The notes: generated from the sequence alone by a model not told the origin. A DNA stretch of 64,000 nucleotides from Sanyastnella coralliicola (GCF_030845195.1 NZ_CP132543.1:3179501-3243500); one strand, 5' to 3'; counted from the first letter of the stretch, positions 8,364 to 16,793 are shown. Translations and numbers: made by a program.

Positions 8364-8443
8364 TAGGCTTTAGGCTATAGGCGTTAGGCTTTAGTGTTTA
8401 TGGACGCCCTTCTAACGCCTAACGCCTATAGCCTAACGCCTAA
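8364..8443. repeat. TAGGCNN 7-bp tandem repeats in opposed orientation forming a 19-bp perfect inverted repeat
   Basis: Units TAGGCTT, TAGGCTA, TAGGCGT, TAGGCTT run at 8364-8391, and the same family runs on the opposite strand at about 8413-8443. Bases 8371-8389 and 8417-8435 are perfect reverse complements over 19 bp around a 27-bp loop. The structure lies just upstream of the DUF3109 promoter element. Confidence 0.9.
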
Positions 8444-8447
8444 CCAC

Positions 8448-8455
8448 TATCTTTG
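8448..8455 (+). promoter_or_regulatory. -7 promoter element of the DUF3109 gene
   Basis: TATCTTTG, a perfect TAnnTTTG match, ends 4 nt before the ATG at 8460. The region where a -33 box would sit is occupied by the repeat array. Confidence 0.6.
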
Positions 8456-8459
8456 CCCC

Positions 8460-9038
8460 ATGATCCAAATCGGAAAAACCATCATCTCGACTGAGCTCTT
8501 TGACGAGCATTTCACTTGTGACTTGAGCGCATGTAAGGGAGCCTGTTGTGTAGAAGGAAGCAGCGGTGCGCCACTAGAGGAAAGTGAACTGGATTTGCTT
8601 GAACAGGTGTATCCTCAAGTGAAGCCGTACATGACGGAAGAAGGGATCAAAAGCATTGAAGAAAATGGCTTCTTCGTGGTGGATCAAGATGGTGATTACA
8701 CCACCCCACTCGTGAACGACGCAGAATGTGCTTACACCATCTTCGATGCCGATGGCACAGCTAAATGCGGCATCGAAGCGGCATACCTTGATAAGAAGAT
8801 CGACTGGCACAAACCAATCAGCTGTCACCTTTACCCTATCCGGATCAAAGCCCTCAAAGACTTCGACGCGGTCAACTACCACAAATGGCACATCTGCAAA
8901 CCCGCCTGCGACTGTGGAGCGAAACTCCAAATGCCTGTATTCCGATTCTGTAAGTCGTCAATCATCCGCAAATACGGGGAGAAGTATTACGAGGAGTTGG
9001 AGGCGGCGTATCGGTTGTGGAAAGCGGAGTCTTACTAG
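8460..9038 (+). CDS. DUF3109 family cysteine-rich protein
   Basis: 192 residues from the ATG at 8460. The frame is open 22 codons further upstream, but that part only translates the tandem repeat, and a TATCTTTG element lies 4 nt before this ATG. Conserved features are MIQIGKTIISTELFDEHFTC at the N-terminus, a cysteine cluster (CDLSACKGACC, CAYTIF, CGIEAAY, CHLYPIR, CKPACDCG, FCKSS) and the HLYPIRI core. The pattern suggests a metal- or Fe-S-binding protein related to the YkgJ-like cysteine cluster. No function is established. The TAG stop (9036-9038) is the first three bases of a TAGGCGT repeat unit, so repeats border the gene at both ends. Confidence 0.88.
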   Translation: MIQIGKTIISTELFDEHFTCDLSACKGACCVEGSSGAPLEESELDLLEQVYPQVKPYMTEEGIKSIEENGFFVVDQDGDYTTPLVNDAECAYTIFDADGTAKCGIEAAYLDKKIDWHKPISCHLYPIRIKALKDFDAVNYHKWHICKPACDCGAKLQMPVFRFCKSSIIRKYGEKYYEELEAAYRLWKAESY

Positions 9039-9066
9039 GCGTTAGGCTATAGGCTTTAGGCGTTAG
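9036..9066. repeat. TAGGCNN 7-bp tandem repeat beginning at a stop codon
   Basis: Four units (TAGGCGT, TAGGCTA, TAGGCTT, TAGGCGT) plus TAG; the first TAG is the stop codon of the DUF3109 gene. Same family as 8364-8443. Confidence 0.9.
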
Positions 9067-9177
9067 TGCTAAGGGCTAAATGGCTAAAGTTGGTGGTACA
9101 AGAATAATTAACCTAAACATTTCGCTCGTTCGCCATTTCGCCCTAGAACAAACGGACGCCGGATGCCGGACGCCGGA
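9067..9177. repeat. Composite repeat block: GGCTAAAG octamers, 24-bp core, TTTCGCC-type units, CGGACGC units
   Basis: In order: three GGCTAAAG-type octamers (to 9089), a 24-bp non-repetitive core at 9090-9113 starting TTGGTGGTACAAG, TTTCGCC-like units (9119-9143), and CGGACGC/CGGATGC/CGGACGC 7-mers at 9153-9177. The core and block order recur at 12783-12995. Confidence 0.88.
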
Positions 9178-9194
9178 GAAAACACTCCCTTCAC

Positions 9195-11648
9195 TTAAGA
9201 AGACACAAACCCAATACTCAACTTAAAGGTCACATTGTCTACAAACTCTCCTTCGTTGTATGAACCGTGGCGGTAGAAAGCACCGATACCGAAGGATGAG
9301 AAGCCTGAAACAACGAGGTGTTTGAGTTCTATACCTGACTCGAAATAGCCTTGAGAGATATCACCTGCGGCGAGCGGTGTTAGGTGGTCACGATCACCGC
9401 GGTTTCCGATAGCCATGCTGTGTACTAGGACGACATGTGGCTTCCACTTTGGTCTACTGAATAACAAATCGCGGAAGCTGTGACGGATATGTAAGGCCGC
9501 GTATTCATCGGTGAAAACACTCCCTGGGGCAATGGTTTCGAAGGCGCGGGGAGTGGCTACCGAGAAGTCATTTTGGGTTCCGCGGATGGAGAATTGACGT
9601 AAGGCTGGGGCGTCTCCGTAGATTCTTCCCGCGTGAGCGAAGAAAGACAAGTCACCTAAAATTGGCATTCGGAAGGTGTGGTCTAGTGAGACCTGAAGGC
9701 GCAAGTATTCATTCGTCTCATCTCCTGCTTCATATTCACCCGCAATAAGCTGAGCACCAACCAGTGGCCATTTCCGCGCTAGCGAAACACGACGATTCAC
9801 CGTCTGAATCTGTTTCTCGCGGAAGCTCCATCTAACATTCAACTCCGCTTCATTGATGGGTGCACGATCATGGAATAAAGTGACCTCATCGTTCGGAGTA
9901 GAAATGAGTTGCTGATTCAAATTATTAATCAGGGTACCTGTGCGCACTTTGGCGGTTACCTTGAGATAGCCTGGCAAGTTTGAAGTAATACCGGCTTCTG
10001 CCACCTCTAGGCGATCCATTTGATTGATGAAGAGCTGGTAATAGCCCGCGTCAGATAACCATGAGTTATCTCCTGGGAATTGACTTCCGCCTCGTTCAAA
10101 GACTTCTGAGTAATAGGCTACGGAAAGAGAGGTATTCGACATTCGACGAATCTTCCAAGTGATATCTCCTCCTCCTTTGAGCTCGCGATCTTTGAAGCCA
10201 TAACCCACGAAACCACCGAAGTAGAGGTTTCGAATGAAATCATCGTTGGTGGCCAATCCACCTCCTAGTCTGAAACCTTCGTAATCGTTGAAACGCATGA
10301 GTCGGCTCAAATCGAAATCGACCTTGCCCATCTTCAGCTTGCCTGACATAAAGGCCTGGAACCAACGGTACTTCTGATCGAACTTGAATTCATTCGAAAG
10401 GCTGTCCATCCACTCATAGGTCTGAAGCTCACGTGAATCAAGGGAGTCGTTTCGGTACTGATTCCAGAATTCTTCTGGCTGACGCACCGTCGCCGCTTCC
10501 ATTCGGTAGGCAATCTCGCCGACGTCTCTTCTCTTCAACTCTGGATCCAATTGAATGTTGGAGTGATAAGATCTACCAATGCCAACAACCTCCATGAAAT
10601 CCACTTCAATGTTATTGAAAGTGAGGTCCGTGTTCAATTGCACAGGAAACCATTGCTGCCCATCGATAAACTCATATCGTTGGCGAATGCGAATTCCAAA
10701 AGTCTCTGTAGCTGTAGCAGGTTCTGCAATCACACTTTGTGCAGCATATCCATTGCTGTTCAGGTGAAGTACGCCTTTCAATCCGTTGATCTTCTTCCCT
10801 GTACGAGGTCTGAATGACAAGACAAACACTGTATCCTGATCCTGATAAGTTGTGTCTTCGATGATGAAGAGGTACTTACTAATTGCACTCGAATGGAAAG
10901 GAGACAAATAGCGTAGGTCCATTAAACTGAACTCATCTCGATAGATCGAGAACGATTGCAACTGCGTGCTCAACAAGGCAAAATCTGGGGCTTGAAGTCC
11001 TGAAACTTTGCTGGCCTTTACGATCTCCGTATCCTTTCCCTTACTCAGGAATCTGCGTTCACTGATCGACTCCATCAAAAAGAGATGCTGTTCATCAAAG
11101 AACTTCAAGGCCTCTTGATCTGAAGTATCAAGCTCTGCTACTTTTTGTGGATTGTCAATGTAAACACTGTCAGGAAGCGCAGTAAAAACCAGCTTGTTGT
11201 AGGCATCATAGACGAAACTCCTCGACTCTTCCGGGTTGTTGACCTTTTTGTTCTTGATGGCCTTCCGCATCAATGCTTCTGCTGGATTCTCTCCAGGAAG
11301 CACCACAGCTTCTGCTAACTCAACACGTTCAGGACGCAATTCAACCAAGAGCTGTGACTGCATTGATTTGACCTCAACCCGTGTGCTTTTGTAGCCGACA
11401 AAACTGAAAACCAAGGTGGCCCCCTGCGCTACTTGCGGAATATCAAACTTCCCATCAATGTCGGTATAGGAACCTGCTTGTTGTCCTTCTACCACCACCG
11501 TCACAAAGGCCATCGGCACCTTCGTTTGTGCGTCAATGACACGTCCAGACACCTGGGCTTGAAGGCCCATGATAGACAGTAGAAAGACGACAAGAAGAAC
11601 GGTACGACGACAAAGCATCATGAACGCAAGTTGTATTTGGTCTAGCAT
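9195..11648 (-). CDS. DUF5686 outer-membrane protein with N-terminal carboxypeptidase-regulatory-like domain
   Basis: 817 residues. A hydrophobic signal segment lies around residues 11-31 (LCRRTVLLVVFLLSIMGLQA); the true start may be the ATG at 11621 or 11618. A CarboxypepD_reg-like beta-sandwich follows (VSGRVIDAQTKVPMAFVTVV ... FVGYKSTRVEV, residues 32-105). The rest is DUF5686, with the conserved opening PAEALMRKAIKNK and a C-terminal half of amphipathic strands ending FGIGAFYRHGSYNEG and a terminal aromatic-poor strand. The architecture resembles a 16-22-strand barrel with a plug-like N-terminus but lacks a TonB-dependent receptor signature. The gene is monocistronic, flanked by a repeat block downstream. 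The function is unknown. Confidence 0.82.
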   Translation of the reverse strand: MLDQIQLAFMMLCRRTVLLVVFLLSIMGLQAQVSGRVIDAQTKVPMAFVTVVVEGQQAGSYTDIDGKFDIPQVAQGATLVFSFVGYKSTRVEVKSMQSQLLVELRPERVELAEAVVLPGENPAEALMRKAIKNKKVNNPEESRSFVYDAYNKLVFTALPDSVYIDNPQKVAELDTSDQEALKFFDEQHLFLMESISERRFLSKGKDTEIVKASKVSGLQAPDFALLSTQLQSFSIYRDEFSLMDLRYLSPFHSSAISKYLFIIEDTTYQDQDTVFVLSFRPRTGKKINGLKGVLHLNSNGYAAQSVIAEPATATETFGIRIRQRYEFIDGQQWFPVQLNTDLTFNNIEVDFMEVVGIGRSYHSNIQLDPELKRRDVGEIAYRMEAATVRQPEEFWNQYRNDSLDSRELQTYEWMDSLSNEFKFDQKYRWFQAFMSGKLKMGKVDFDLSRLMRFNDYEGFRLGGGLATNDDFIRNLYFGGFVGYGFKDRELKGGGDITWKIRRMSNTSLSVAYYSEVFERGGSQFPGDNSWLSDAGYYQLFINQMDRLEVAEAGITSNLPGYLKVTAKVRTGTLINNLNQQLISTPNDEVTLFHDRAPINEAELNVRWSFREKQIQTVNRRVSLARKWPLVGAQLIAGEYEAGDETNEYLRLQVSLDHTFRMPILGDLSFFAHAGRIYGDAPALRQFSIRGTQNDFSVATPRAFETIAPGSVFTDEYAALHIRHSFRDLLFSRPKWKPHVVLVHSMAIGNRGDRDHLTPLAAGDISQGYFESGIELKHLVVSGFSSFGIGAFYRHGSYNEGEFVDNVTFKLSIGFVSS
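9772..9784 (-). repeat. Dispersed word CGCTAGCGCGGAA
   Basis: Exact copy within the DUF5686 gene, read there as SLARKW. Confidence 0.9.
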
Positions 11649-11677
11649 TGCAACAAGGATACTACGAGTTTTAGTAT

Positions 11678-11690
11678 CGCTAGCGCGGAA
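11678..11690 (+). repeat. Dispersed word CGCTAGCGCGGAA (intergenic copy)
   Basis: The only copy of the 16 outside a coding sequence; it lies between the divergent DUF5686 and radical SAM genes. Confidence 0.9.
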
Positions 11691-11742
11691 AAATGACGAA
11701 TGGCAACTACAGTTTGTTACACTTTGGCAAGGTCCGATGCCC

Positions 11743-11750
11743 TAACTTTG
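11743..11750 (+). promoter_or_regulatory. -7 promoter element of the radical SAM gene
   Basis: TAACTTTG, perfect TAnnTTTG, ends 4 nt before the GTG at 11755. Confidence 0.55.
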
Positions 11751-11754
11751 TTTC

Positions 11755-12783
11755 GTGCAGCGCATTTGGCAAGACCGACGAGAACAGTGGAAAGCCCTTT
11801 CAATTCGGAAGGTGGCTAACTTCTTTGGACTTTGGCTGAGTTACCATCTTTCAAGACTCACCCGAAGACCCCTGCACTGGGGTGGTCCGTTTTCGCTATC
11901 GATCGAACCTACGACTGCCTGTAACTTGGGTTGTCCTGAATGTCCTTCTGGTCTTAAACAGTTCACCCGCGCTACCGGTAAGCTGAGCAAAGAAACCCTC
12001 AACAAGTTACTCGACCAAACACAACGCACCCTCGGAAATATCATCTTCTATTTTCAAGGCGAACCCTATTTGCATCCAGAATTCACGGATCTGGTTAAAA
12101 CAGCCAGTGACCGAGGCATCTACACCACGACTTCCACCAATGCCCACTTCTTGGATGAGAAGCAGGCACGAAAAACAGTGGAAAGTGGGCTCTCTCGTCT
12201 CATCATTTCTATTGATGGCACCACGCAAGAAACCTACGAGCAATACCGAGTCCACGGTTCCCTCGAAAAGGTACTAGCCGGAACACGTAACATCTTGAAG
12301 GCACGCGAGGAAATGGGTTCAACCACTCCCCACGTCATTTTCCAGTTCTTGGTGGTCAAGCCCAACGAGCATCAGATCGACGACGTGCACAAACTAGCCG
12401 CAGAACTTGGCGTGGATGAAGTCAGACTCAAAACAGCTCAGGTTTACGATTACGAAAACGGCAATCCACTTATCCCAGACGATACCAAATACTCTCGCTA
12501 CCGTCAGCAAAAAGACGGAACCTGGACCATCAAAAACAAGCTCCTCAACCAGTGCTGGCGCATGTGGCAAGGATGTGTCATCACCTGGGATGGGAAAGTG
12601 GTTCCTTGTTGCTTCGATAAAGACGCCACACATCAACTCGGCGATACCGCAGAAGATGGTTTCCACTCCATTTGGAATGGCCCAGCTTACCATGATTTTC
12701 GTCAATCTATTCTTCAGTCCCGTGACCAAATCGATATTTGTACTAATTGTACAGAAGGAACGAAGGTGTGGGCAGAGGAATAG
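11755..12783 (+). CDS. Radical SAM/SPASM domain protein
   Basis: 342 residues, GTG start chosen because a TAACTTTG element ends 4 nt upstream and the frame matches. The CxxxCxxC cluster that binds the SAM-cleaving [4Fe-4S] is seen as CNLGCPEC (about residue 57), followed by the radical SAM barrel (IIFYFQGEPYLHPEF, LIISIDGTTQETYEQYR). The C-terminal SPASM region has further cysteines (CWRMWQGCVITWDGKVVPCC, then CTNCTEG) for auxiliary clusters. Such proteins modify peptides or act in cofactor and glycan chemistry. No substrate peptide is encoded nearby, so the reaction cannot be named. The TAG stop shares its last base with the first unit of an 18-copy octamer array. Confidence 0.85.
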   Translation: MQRIWQDRREQWKALSIRKVANFFGLWLSYHLSRLTRRPLHWGGPFSLSIEPTTACNLGCPECPSGLKQFTRATGKLSKETLNKLLDQTQRTLGNIIFYFQGEPYLHPEFTDLVKTASDRGIYTTTSTNAHFLDEKQARKTVESGLSRLIISIDGTTQETYEQYRVHGSLEKVLAGTRNILKAREEMGSTTPHVIFQFLVVKPNEHQIDDVHKLAAELGVDEVRLKTAQVYDYENGNPLIPDDTKYSRYRQQKDGTWTIKNKLLNQCWRMWQGCVITWDGKVVPCCFDKDATHQLGDTAEDGFHSIWNGPAYHDFRQSILQSRDQIDICTNCTEGTKVWAEE

Positions 12784-12926
12784 GCTAAAGGGCTAAAGGG
12801 CTGAAGGGCTAAAGGGCTAAAGGGCTAAATGGCTAAAGGGCTAAAGGGCTAAAGGGCTGAAGGGCTAAAGGGCTAAAGGGCTAAAGGGCTAAATGGCTAA
12901 ATGGCTAAATGGCTAAATGGCTAAGG
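12783..12926. repeat. 18-copy GGCTAAAG octamer tandem array
   Basis: Eighteen contiguous 8-bp units, mostly GGCTAAAG with GGCTGAAG and GGCTAAAT variants and GGCTAAGG as the last. It starts on the last base of the radical SAM stop codon. The unit length is not a multiple of three and there is no reading frame through it. Confidence 0.95.
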
Positions 12927-12995
12927 TTGGTGGTACAAGAATAATTAACCCAAAAACATTTCGCCTTTTCGCCTTTTTGCCCGTTCGCCCTTTTA
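12927..12995. repeat. 24-bp core and TTTCGCC-type units, second copy of the composite block
   Basis: Bases 12927-12950 are identical to 9090-9113 (starting TTGGTGGTACAAG), again preceded by GGCTAAA octamers and followed by CATTTCGC/CTTTTCGC/CTTTTTGC-like octamers. It ends just before the start of the UPF0104 gene. Confidence 0.92.
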
Positions 12996-13010
12996 CTAAC
13001 TTGAGCCACG

Positions 13011-14231
13011 TTGGCAGAGAATGAAGAAGACATAAAAAAACGCCTCTCCTGGCGGCGGATTATGATCCCGGTGTTGATCGGCTTGATTGCTGCTGGAGGA
13101 TTGTTATGGTGGAACTTAACCAAGCCTACTTACATTCCCGTAACCGATGGTCAAGTGGGAACGCATGCATGGGTTGATGCCAATGAAAACGGAGCTCCTG
13201 ACACCTCTGACCCTGAGGAGTTCGTGTTGCAAGAAGGCGGCGGCTACATCGAATCCTACGCCGGGGAACTACTTTCCAACTATTCCTGGGAAGAAGATGC
13301 ATGGATCGCCATTGCGCTGGCCTTGTTGATGGTCGTGTTACGCGATGCCGGGTACATCTATCGCATTCGATTGTTGACCAATAAGTTCTTGACATGGCGA
13401 CAAAGCTTTGATGTCATCATGCTCTGGGAGTTTGCCAGTGCGCTTACACCTAGTGTCGTGGGGGGATCTGGGGTTGCCATTTTCGTTGTGAACCGAGAAG
13501 GAATCAACCTCGGAAAATCGACGGCAACGATCTTCATTACAGCGATGATGGATGAAATCTTCTACATTGTGATGGTGCCGCTGCTGTTTGTGATCATTGG
13601 AGGAGATCGCCTATTCCCTTCAGAAGGACTATTCGATATCGTGACACCTGAGTTGCTTCGCACACTGTTCTATGCGGGCTATGGATTCATCGTCTTGCTC
13701 ACGACTACCATACTTACGGGAGTCTTCTTCTTCCCGCACCAAACGAAACTATTCCTGGTCAAGCTATTCTCTTTCGGCTTCCTTCGTCGCTGGCAACACC
13801 ATATGGTGAAGTTGGGTGATGAAATTGTCATCAGTAGTGAAGAGTTCAAAGGAAAGAGCATCGGATTTTGGGCCAAAGCCATGGCTTCTACAGCCGTGAG
13901 CTGGACTGCCCGTTTCCTCACCTTGAATTTTATCTTCCTTGCCTTTACTGCTGGGTTCGATCATTTCGAAGTTTATGGTCGACAGCTAGTAATGTGGGTG
14001 ATCCTCTTGATCTCTTTCACCCCTGGTTCAAGTGGTATTGCTGAACTGCTGCTCCCAGCATTCTTCAACTACCTTCCATGGGAGAATGCGGCACTTGCAC
14101 CTGTATTGTTGGTTCTTGTGGCCGTCATCTGGCGATTATTGACCTACTTCCCTTACCTCTTTGTTGGTGCTGCAATCTTACCGGGATGGCTTCGTAGAAC
14201 AGCCAAACGAAAGGTTGAGCAGGCGGGATAG
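13011..14231 (+). CDS. UPF0104 / lysylphosphatidylglycerol-synthase-TM family membrane protein with EF-hand-like insertion
   Basis: 406 residues from a TTG at 13011, 6-7 nt after a TAACTTG element; the next in-frame ATG is at residue 18, inside TM1, so the TTG start is preferred. TM1 (MIPVLIGLIAAGGLLWW) is followed by about 55 extracytoplasmic residues containing VDANENGAPDTSDPEEF, a loop with the D-x-N-x-N-G-x-x-D spacing of calcium loops. The multi-TM core has ASALTPSVVGGSGVAIFVVN and the C-terminal FTPGSSGIAELLL typical of the family. Substrate unknown; flippase-like transport is the family guess. It is separated by 38 bp from the trans-sulfuration gene and may be co-transcribed with it. 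Confidence 0.8.
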   Translation: MAENEEDIKKRLSWRRIMIPVLIGLIAAGGLLWWNLTKPTYIPVTDGQVGTHAWVDANENGAPDTSDPEEFVLQEGGGYIESYAGELLSNYSWEEDAWIAIALALLMVVLRDAGYIYRIRLLTNKFLTWRQSFDVIMLWEFASALTPSVVGGSGVAIFVVNREGINLGKSTATIFITAMMDEIFYIVMVPLLFVIIGGDRLFPSEGLFDIVTPELLRTLFYAGYGFIVLLTTTILTGVFFFPHQTKLFLVKLFSFGFLRRWQHHMVKLGDEIVISSEEFKGKSIGFWAKAMASTAVSWTARFLTLNFIFLAFTAGFDHFEVYGRQLVMWVILLISFTPGSSGIAELLLPAFFNYLPWENAALAPVLLVLVAVIWRLLTYFPYLFVGAAILPGWLRRTAKRKVEQAG

Positions 14232-14269
14232 ATTTGATACATTGCACGACCAATTTACAGAAGCAACAG

Positions 14270-15424
14270 ATGGAGACTAAGGATATGAAGTTCGGCACGA
14301 AGGCGGTTCACGCCGGGGTGGAGCCGGATCCAAGCACAGGTGCGATCATGACACCGATCTTTCAAACGTCAACTTACGTTCAAGAAGGAATCGGTAACCA
14401 TAAAGGATACGAATACTCACGTACGCACAACCCAACGCGTGATGCATTGCAAAAAAGCCTGGCGGCACTTGAAAACGGAAAGCACGGTTTGTCTTTCTCA
14501 AGTGGTTTGGCGGCCATTGATGCGGTTATCAAACTCTTGAACCCGGGCGATGAAGTGATTTCGGTGAATGACCTCTACGGTGGTACTTACCGCATCTTCC
14601 GCACGGTGTTTGAGAAGTACGGAATCAAATTCACCTTCGTTGATCTTCGCGATGCCAACAACGTAGAGCAGTACATGACTGAGAATACGCGTTTGGTATG
14701 GGTTGAAACTCCAACGAACCCTGTTCTTCAGGTGGTTGATATTGCCGCTATCGCGGAACGCTGCGCTTCACGGAACGTCCTGTTGGGAGTAGACAACACC
14801 TTCGCCTCACCGGCGCTTCAAAATCCGATTGACCACGGAGCAGATATCGTGATGCACTCAGTAACGAAGTACATCGGTGGTCACTCAGACGTAGTGATGG
14901 GTGCGCTTGTAGTGAAAGATGATGCACTCGCTGAGCAACTCTATACTTTGCAGAATAGCTGTGGTGCCGTGAGTGGACCAATGGACTGTTTCCTCGTTCT
15001 TCGTGGAATCAAGACCCTGCATATCCGCATGAAGCAACACACAGCCAACGGAAAGAAAATTGCGGCATACCTGAATTCGCATCCAAAAGTTGACAAAGTC
15101 TACTACCCTGGATTGGAAGATCACCCAAATCACGATGTGGCAGCACGTCAGATGCATGACTTCGGTGGAATGATGTCGTTCACATTGAAGCAAGACGACC
15201 TGGAGACTGCGAAAGCGACCGTAGCTCGCTTCAAACTCTTCACTCTTGCTGAGTCACTCGGAGGGGTTGAATCACTTTGTGGTCACCCTGCAACCATGAC
15301 TCACGCTTCTATTCCAAAAGAAGAACGCGAGAAGTCAGGGGTTGTTGACTCTCTGATCAGACTAAGTGTAGGTATCGAAGATGCCGACGACCTTATTAAA
15401 GATATTGAACAAGCCCTAGGATGA
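14270..15424 (+). CDS. PLP-dependent trans-sulfuration enzyme (cystathionine gamma-synthase / gamma-lyase)
   Basis: 384 residues from the ATG at 14270; an ATG at 14285 (MKFGTKAVHAG) is equally plausible, and the frame extends to 14234. Family hallmarks are PIFQTSTYVQEG, the phosphate-binding YSRTHNPTRDALQKSLAALE, LSFSSGLAAID, and the PLP lysine in MHSVTKYIGGHSDVVMG. The C-terminus has LAESLGGVESLCGHPATMTH. The enzyme either forms cystathionine from an activated homoserine and cysteine or cleaves it; sequence reading alone does not separate MetB from MccB. Its TGA overlaps the ATG of the kynurenine monooxygenase gene by 4 bp. Confidence 0.9.
   Translation: METKDMKFGTKAVHAGVEPDPSTGAIMTPIFQTSTYVQEGIGNHKGYEYSRTHNPTRDALQKSLAALENGKHGLSFSSGLAAIDAVIKLLNPGDEVISVNDLYGGTYRIFRTVFEKYGIKFTFVDLRDANNVEQYMTENTRLVWVETPTNPVLQVVDIAAIAERCASRNVLLGVDNTFASPALQNPIDHGADIVMHSVTKYIGGHSDVVMGALVVKDDALAEQLYTLQNSCGAVSGPMDCFLVLRGIKTLHIRMKQHTANGKKIAAYLNSHPKVDKVYYPGLEDHPNHDVAARQMHDFGGMMSFTLKQDDLETAKATVARFKLFTLAESLGGVESLCGHPATMTHASIPKEEREKSGVVDSLIRLSVGIEDADDLIKDIEQALG
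14746..14758 (+). repeat. Dispersed word CGCTATCGCGGAA
   Basis: T variant of the 13-bp word inside the trans-sulfuration gene, read as AIAE. Confidence 0.85.
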
Positions 15425-16770
15425 ACACAAACGAACGCATCGCAGTAGCCGGTGGAGGCCTCGTAGGAAGCCTCCTTGCGCTCTTTCTAGCCCGCAGAGG
15501 TTTCAAGGTAGACATCTACGAACGTCGACGTGACCCACGTAAGGCCGATTACATCGGCGGACGATCGATTAACCTCGCCTTGTCTGACCGTGGTTGGAAA
15601 GCGCTAGAAATGGCAGGAGTTGCTGATGCCGTTCGTGATGCAGCCATCCCAATGTACCGTCGTGTGATGCACGATCAAGCAGGAAACCTCAGTTTCCAGC
15701 AATACGGGAAAGATCAACAAGCGATCTACTCCGTATCTCGTGGTGGACTGAATAAACTTCTCCTTGAAAAGGCAGATGAGTACGATGAAGTAACGGTAGC
15801 CTTCGACACGAAGGTGAACGACATCAACATGAAGGAGAACATCCTTCATCTGGAGAACACGGTAACTGGCGAGATCAAAGAAGTCAAGTACGACCGCATC
15901 TTCGGAACCGACGGTGCGTTCTCTGCTGTCCGCTCGCGTTTGATGAAGGTGGATCGTTTCAACTTCGAGCAAGCATACCTAGATCACGGCTACAAAGAGT
16001 TGACCATCCCGCCAACTGCCGATGGTAAACATAGAATCGAGACCAACGCACTGCACATTTGGCCGCGTGGTGAGTACATGCTGATTGCCCTTCCTAATCA
16101 AGATGGAAGTTTCACATGTACGCTCTTCTTCCCCTTTGAAGGGAAAGACTCCTTCGAATCACTGAACACCACAGAAGAGATTCGCGAGTTCTTCGAACGC
16201 GAGTTCAAGGATGCGGTTGACCTCATGCCGACATACATCCAAGATTACCACGAAAACCCTACGTCTTCATTGGTTATGATTCGTTGCAATCCGTGGCATT
16301 TTGAAGATAAGATTTGCTTGATGGGCGACGCTTCCCATGCCATTGTTCCGTTCTACGGACAAGGAATGAACAGCGGTTTCGAAGATTGCTCTGTGTTTGA
16401 AGAAGTCTTTGAGGCGAACAATGGTGATTGGGAAAAGACCTTTGAGCAGTTCTCGAAGAAACGCAAGCCTGAGGCTGATGCCATTCTAGAATTGGCACTT
16501 CGCAATTACATCGAGATGCGCGATAAAACGGCAGATCCTCAATTCCTTCTTCAGAAGAAAATTGAAAAGCGATTCAACGAACGCCATCCAGACAAATGGA
16601 TTCCATTGTACTCACAGGTGACATTCACACATATCCCGTACGACGAGGCGTTGCGCAACGGTGATGTGCAGGATGAAATCATGAAACGCGTGATGGATCG
16701 TCCAGACATTGAAGAGGTGTGGGATAGCGAAGAGATTGAGCAGGCCATCCTCGCTGAAATCAATTCTTGA
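15421..16770 (+). CDS. kmo: Kynurenine 3-monooxygenase
   Basis: 449 residues, the usual length for bacterial KMO. It hydroxylates L-kynurenine to 3-hydroxykynurenine with FAD and NADPH, in tryptophan breakdown or de novo quinolinate/NAD synthesis. The FAD Rossmann motif is GGGLVGSLLALFLARRG at residues about 11-27. The KMO-specific GGRSINLALSDRGWKAL follows, and the second FAD motif is GDASHAIVPFYGQGMNSGFE. The start overlaps the upstream PLP enzyme by 4 bp, implying translational coupling. No other kynurenine-pathway gene (kynureninase, haoA) is in the window. Confidence 0.93.
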   Translation: MNTNERIAVAGGGLVGSLLALFLARRGFKVDIYERRRDPRKADYIGGRSINLALSDRGWKALEMAGVADAVRDAAIPMYRRVMHDQAGNLSFQQYGKDQQAIYSVSRGGLNKLLLEKADEYDEVTVAFDTKVNDINMKENILHLENTVTGEIKEVKYDRIFGTDGAFSAVRSRLMKVDRFNFEQAYLDHGYKELTIPPTADGKHRIETNALHIWPRGEYMLIALPNQDGSFTCTLFFPFEGKDSFESLNTTEEIREFFEREFKDAVDLMPTYIQDYHENPTSSLVMIRCNPWHFEDKICLMGDASHAIVPFYGQGMNSGFEDCSVFEEVFEANNGDWEKTFEQFSKKRKPEADAILELALRNYIEMRDKTADPQFLLQKKIEKRFNERHPDKWIPLYSQVTFTHIPYDEALRNGDVQDEIMKRVMDRPDIEEVWDSEEIEQAILAEINS

Positions 16771-16793
16771 AACGAAACTGATTGATTCTGCGT

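Noticed and set aside
8394-8459. N-terminal extension of the DUF3109 gene from an upstream GTG
   Set aside because: These codons only translate the TAGGCNN repeat, and the promoter element lies within them.
12783-12926. CRISPR array
   Set aside because: Units are 8 bp and contiguous without spacers; no cas genes.
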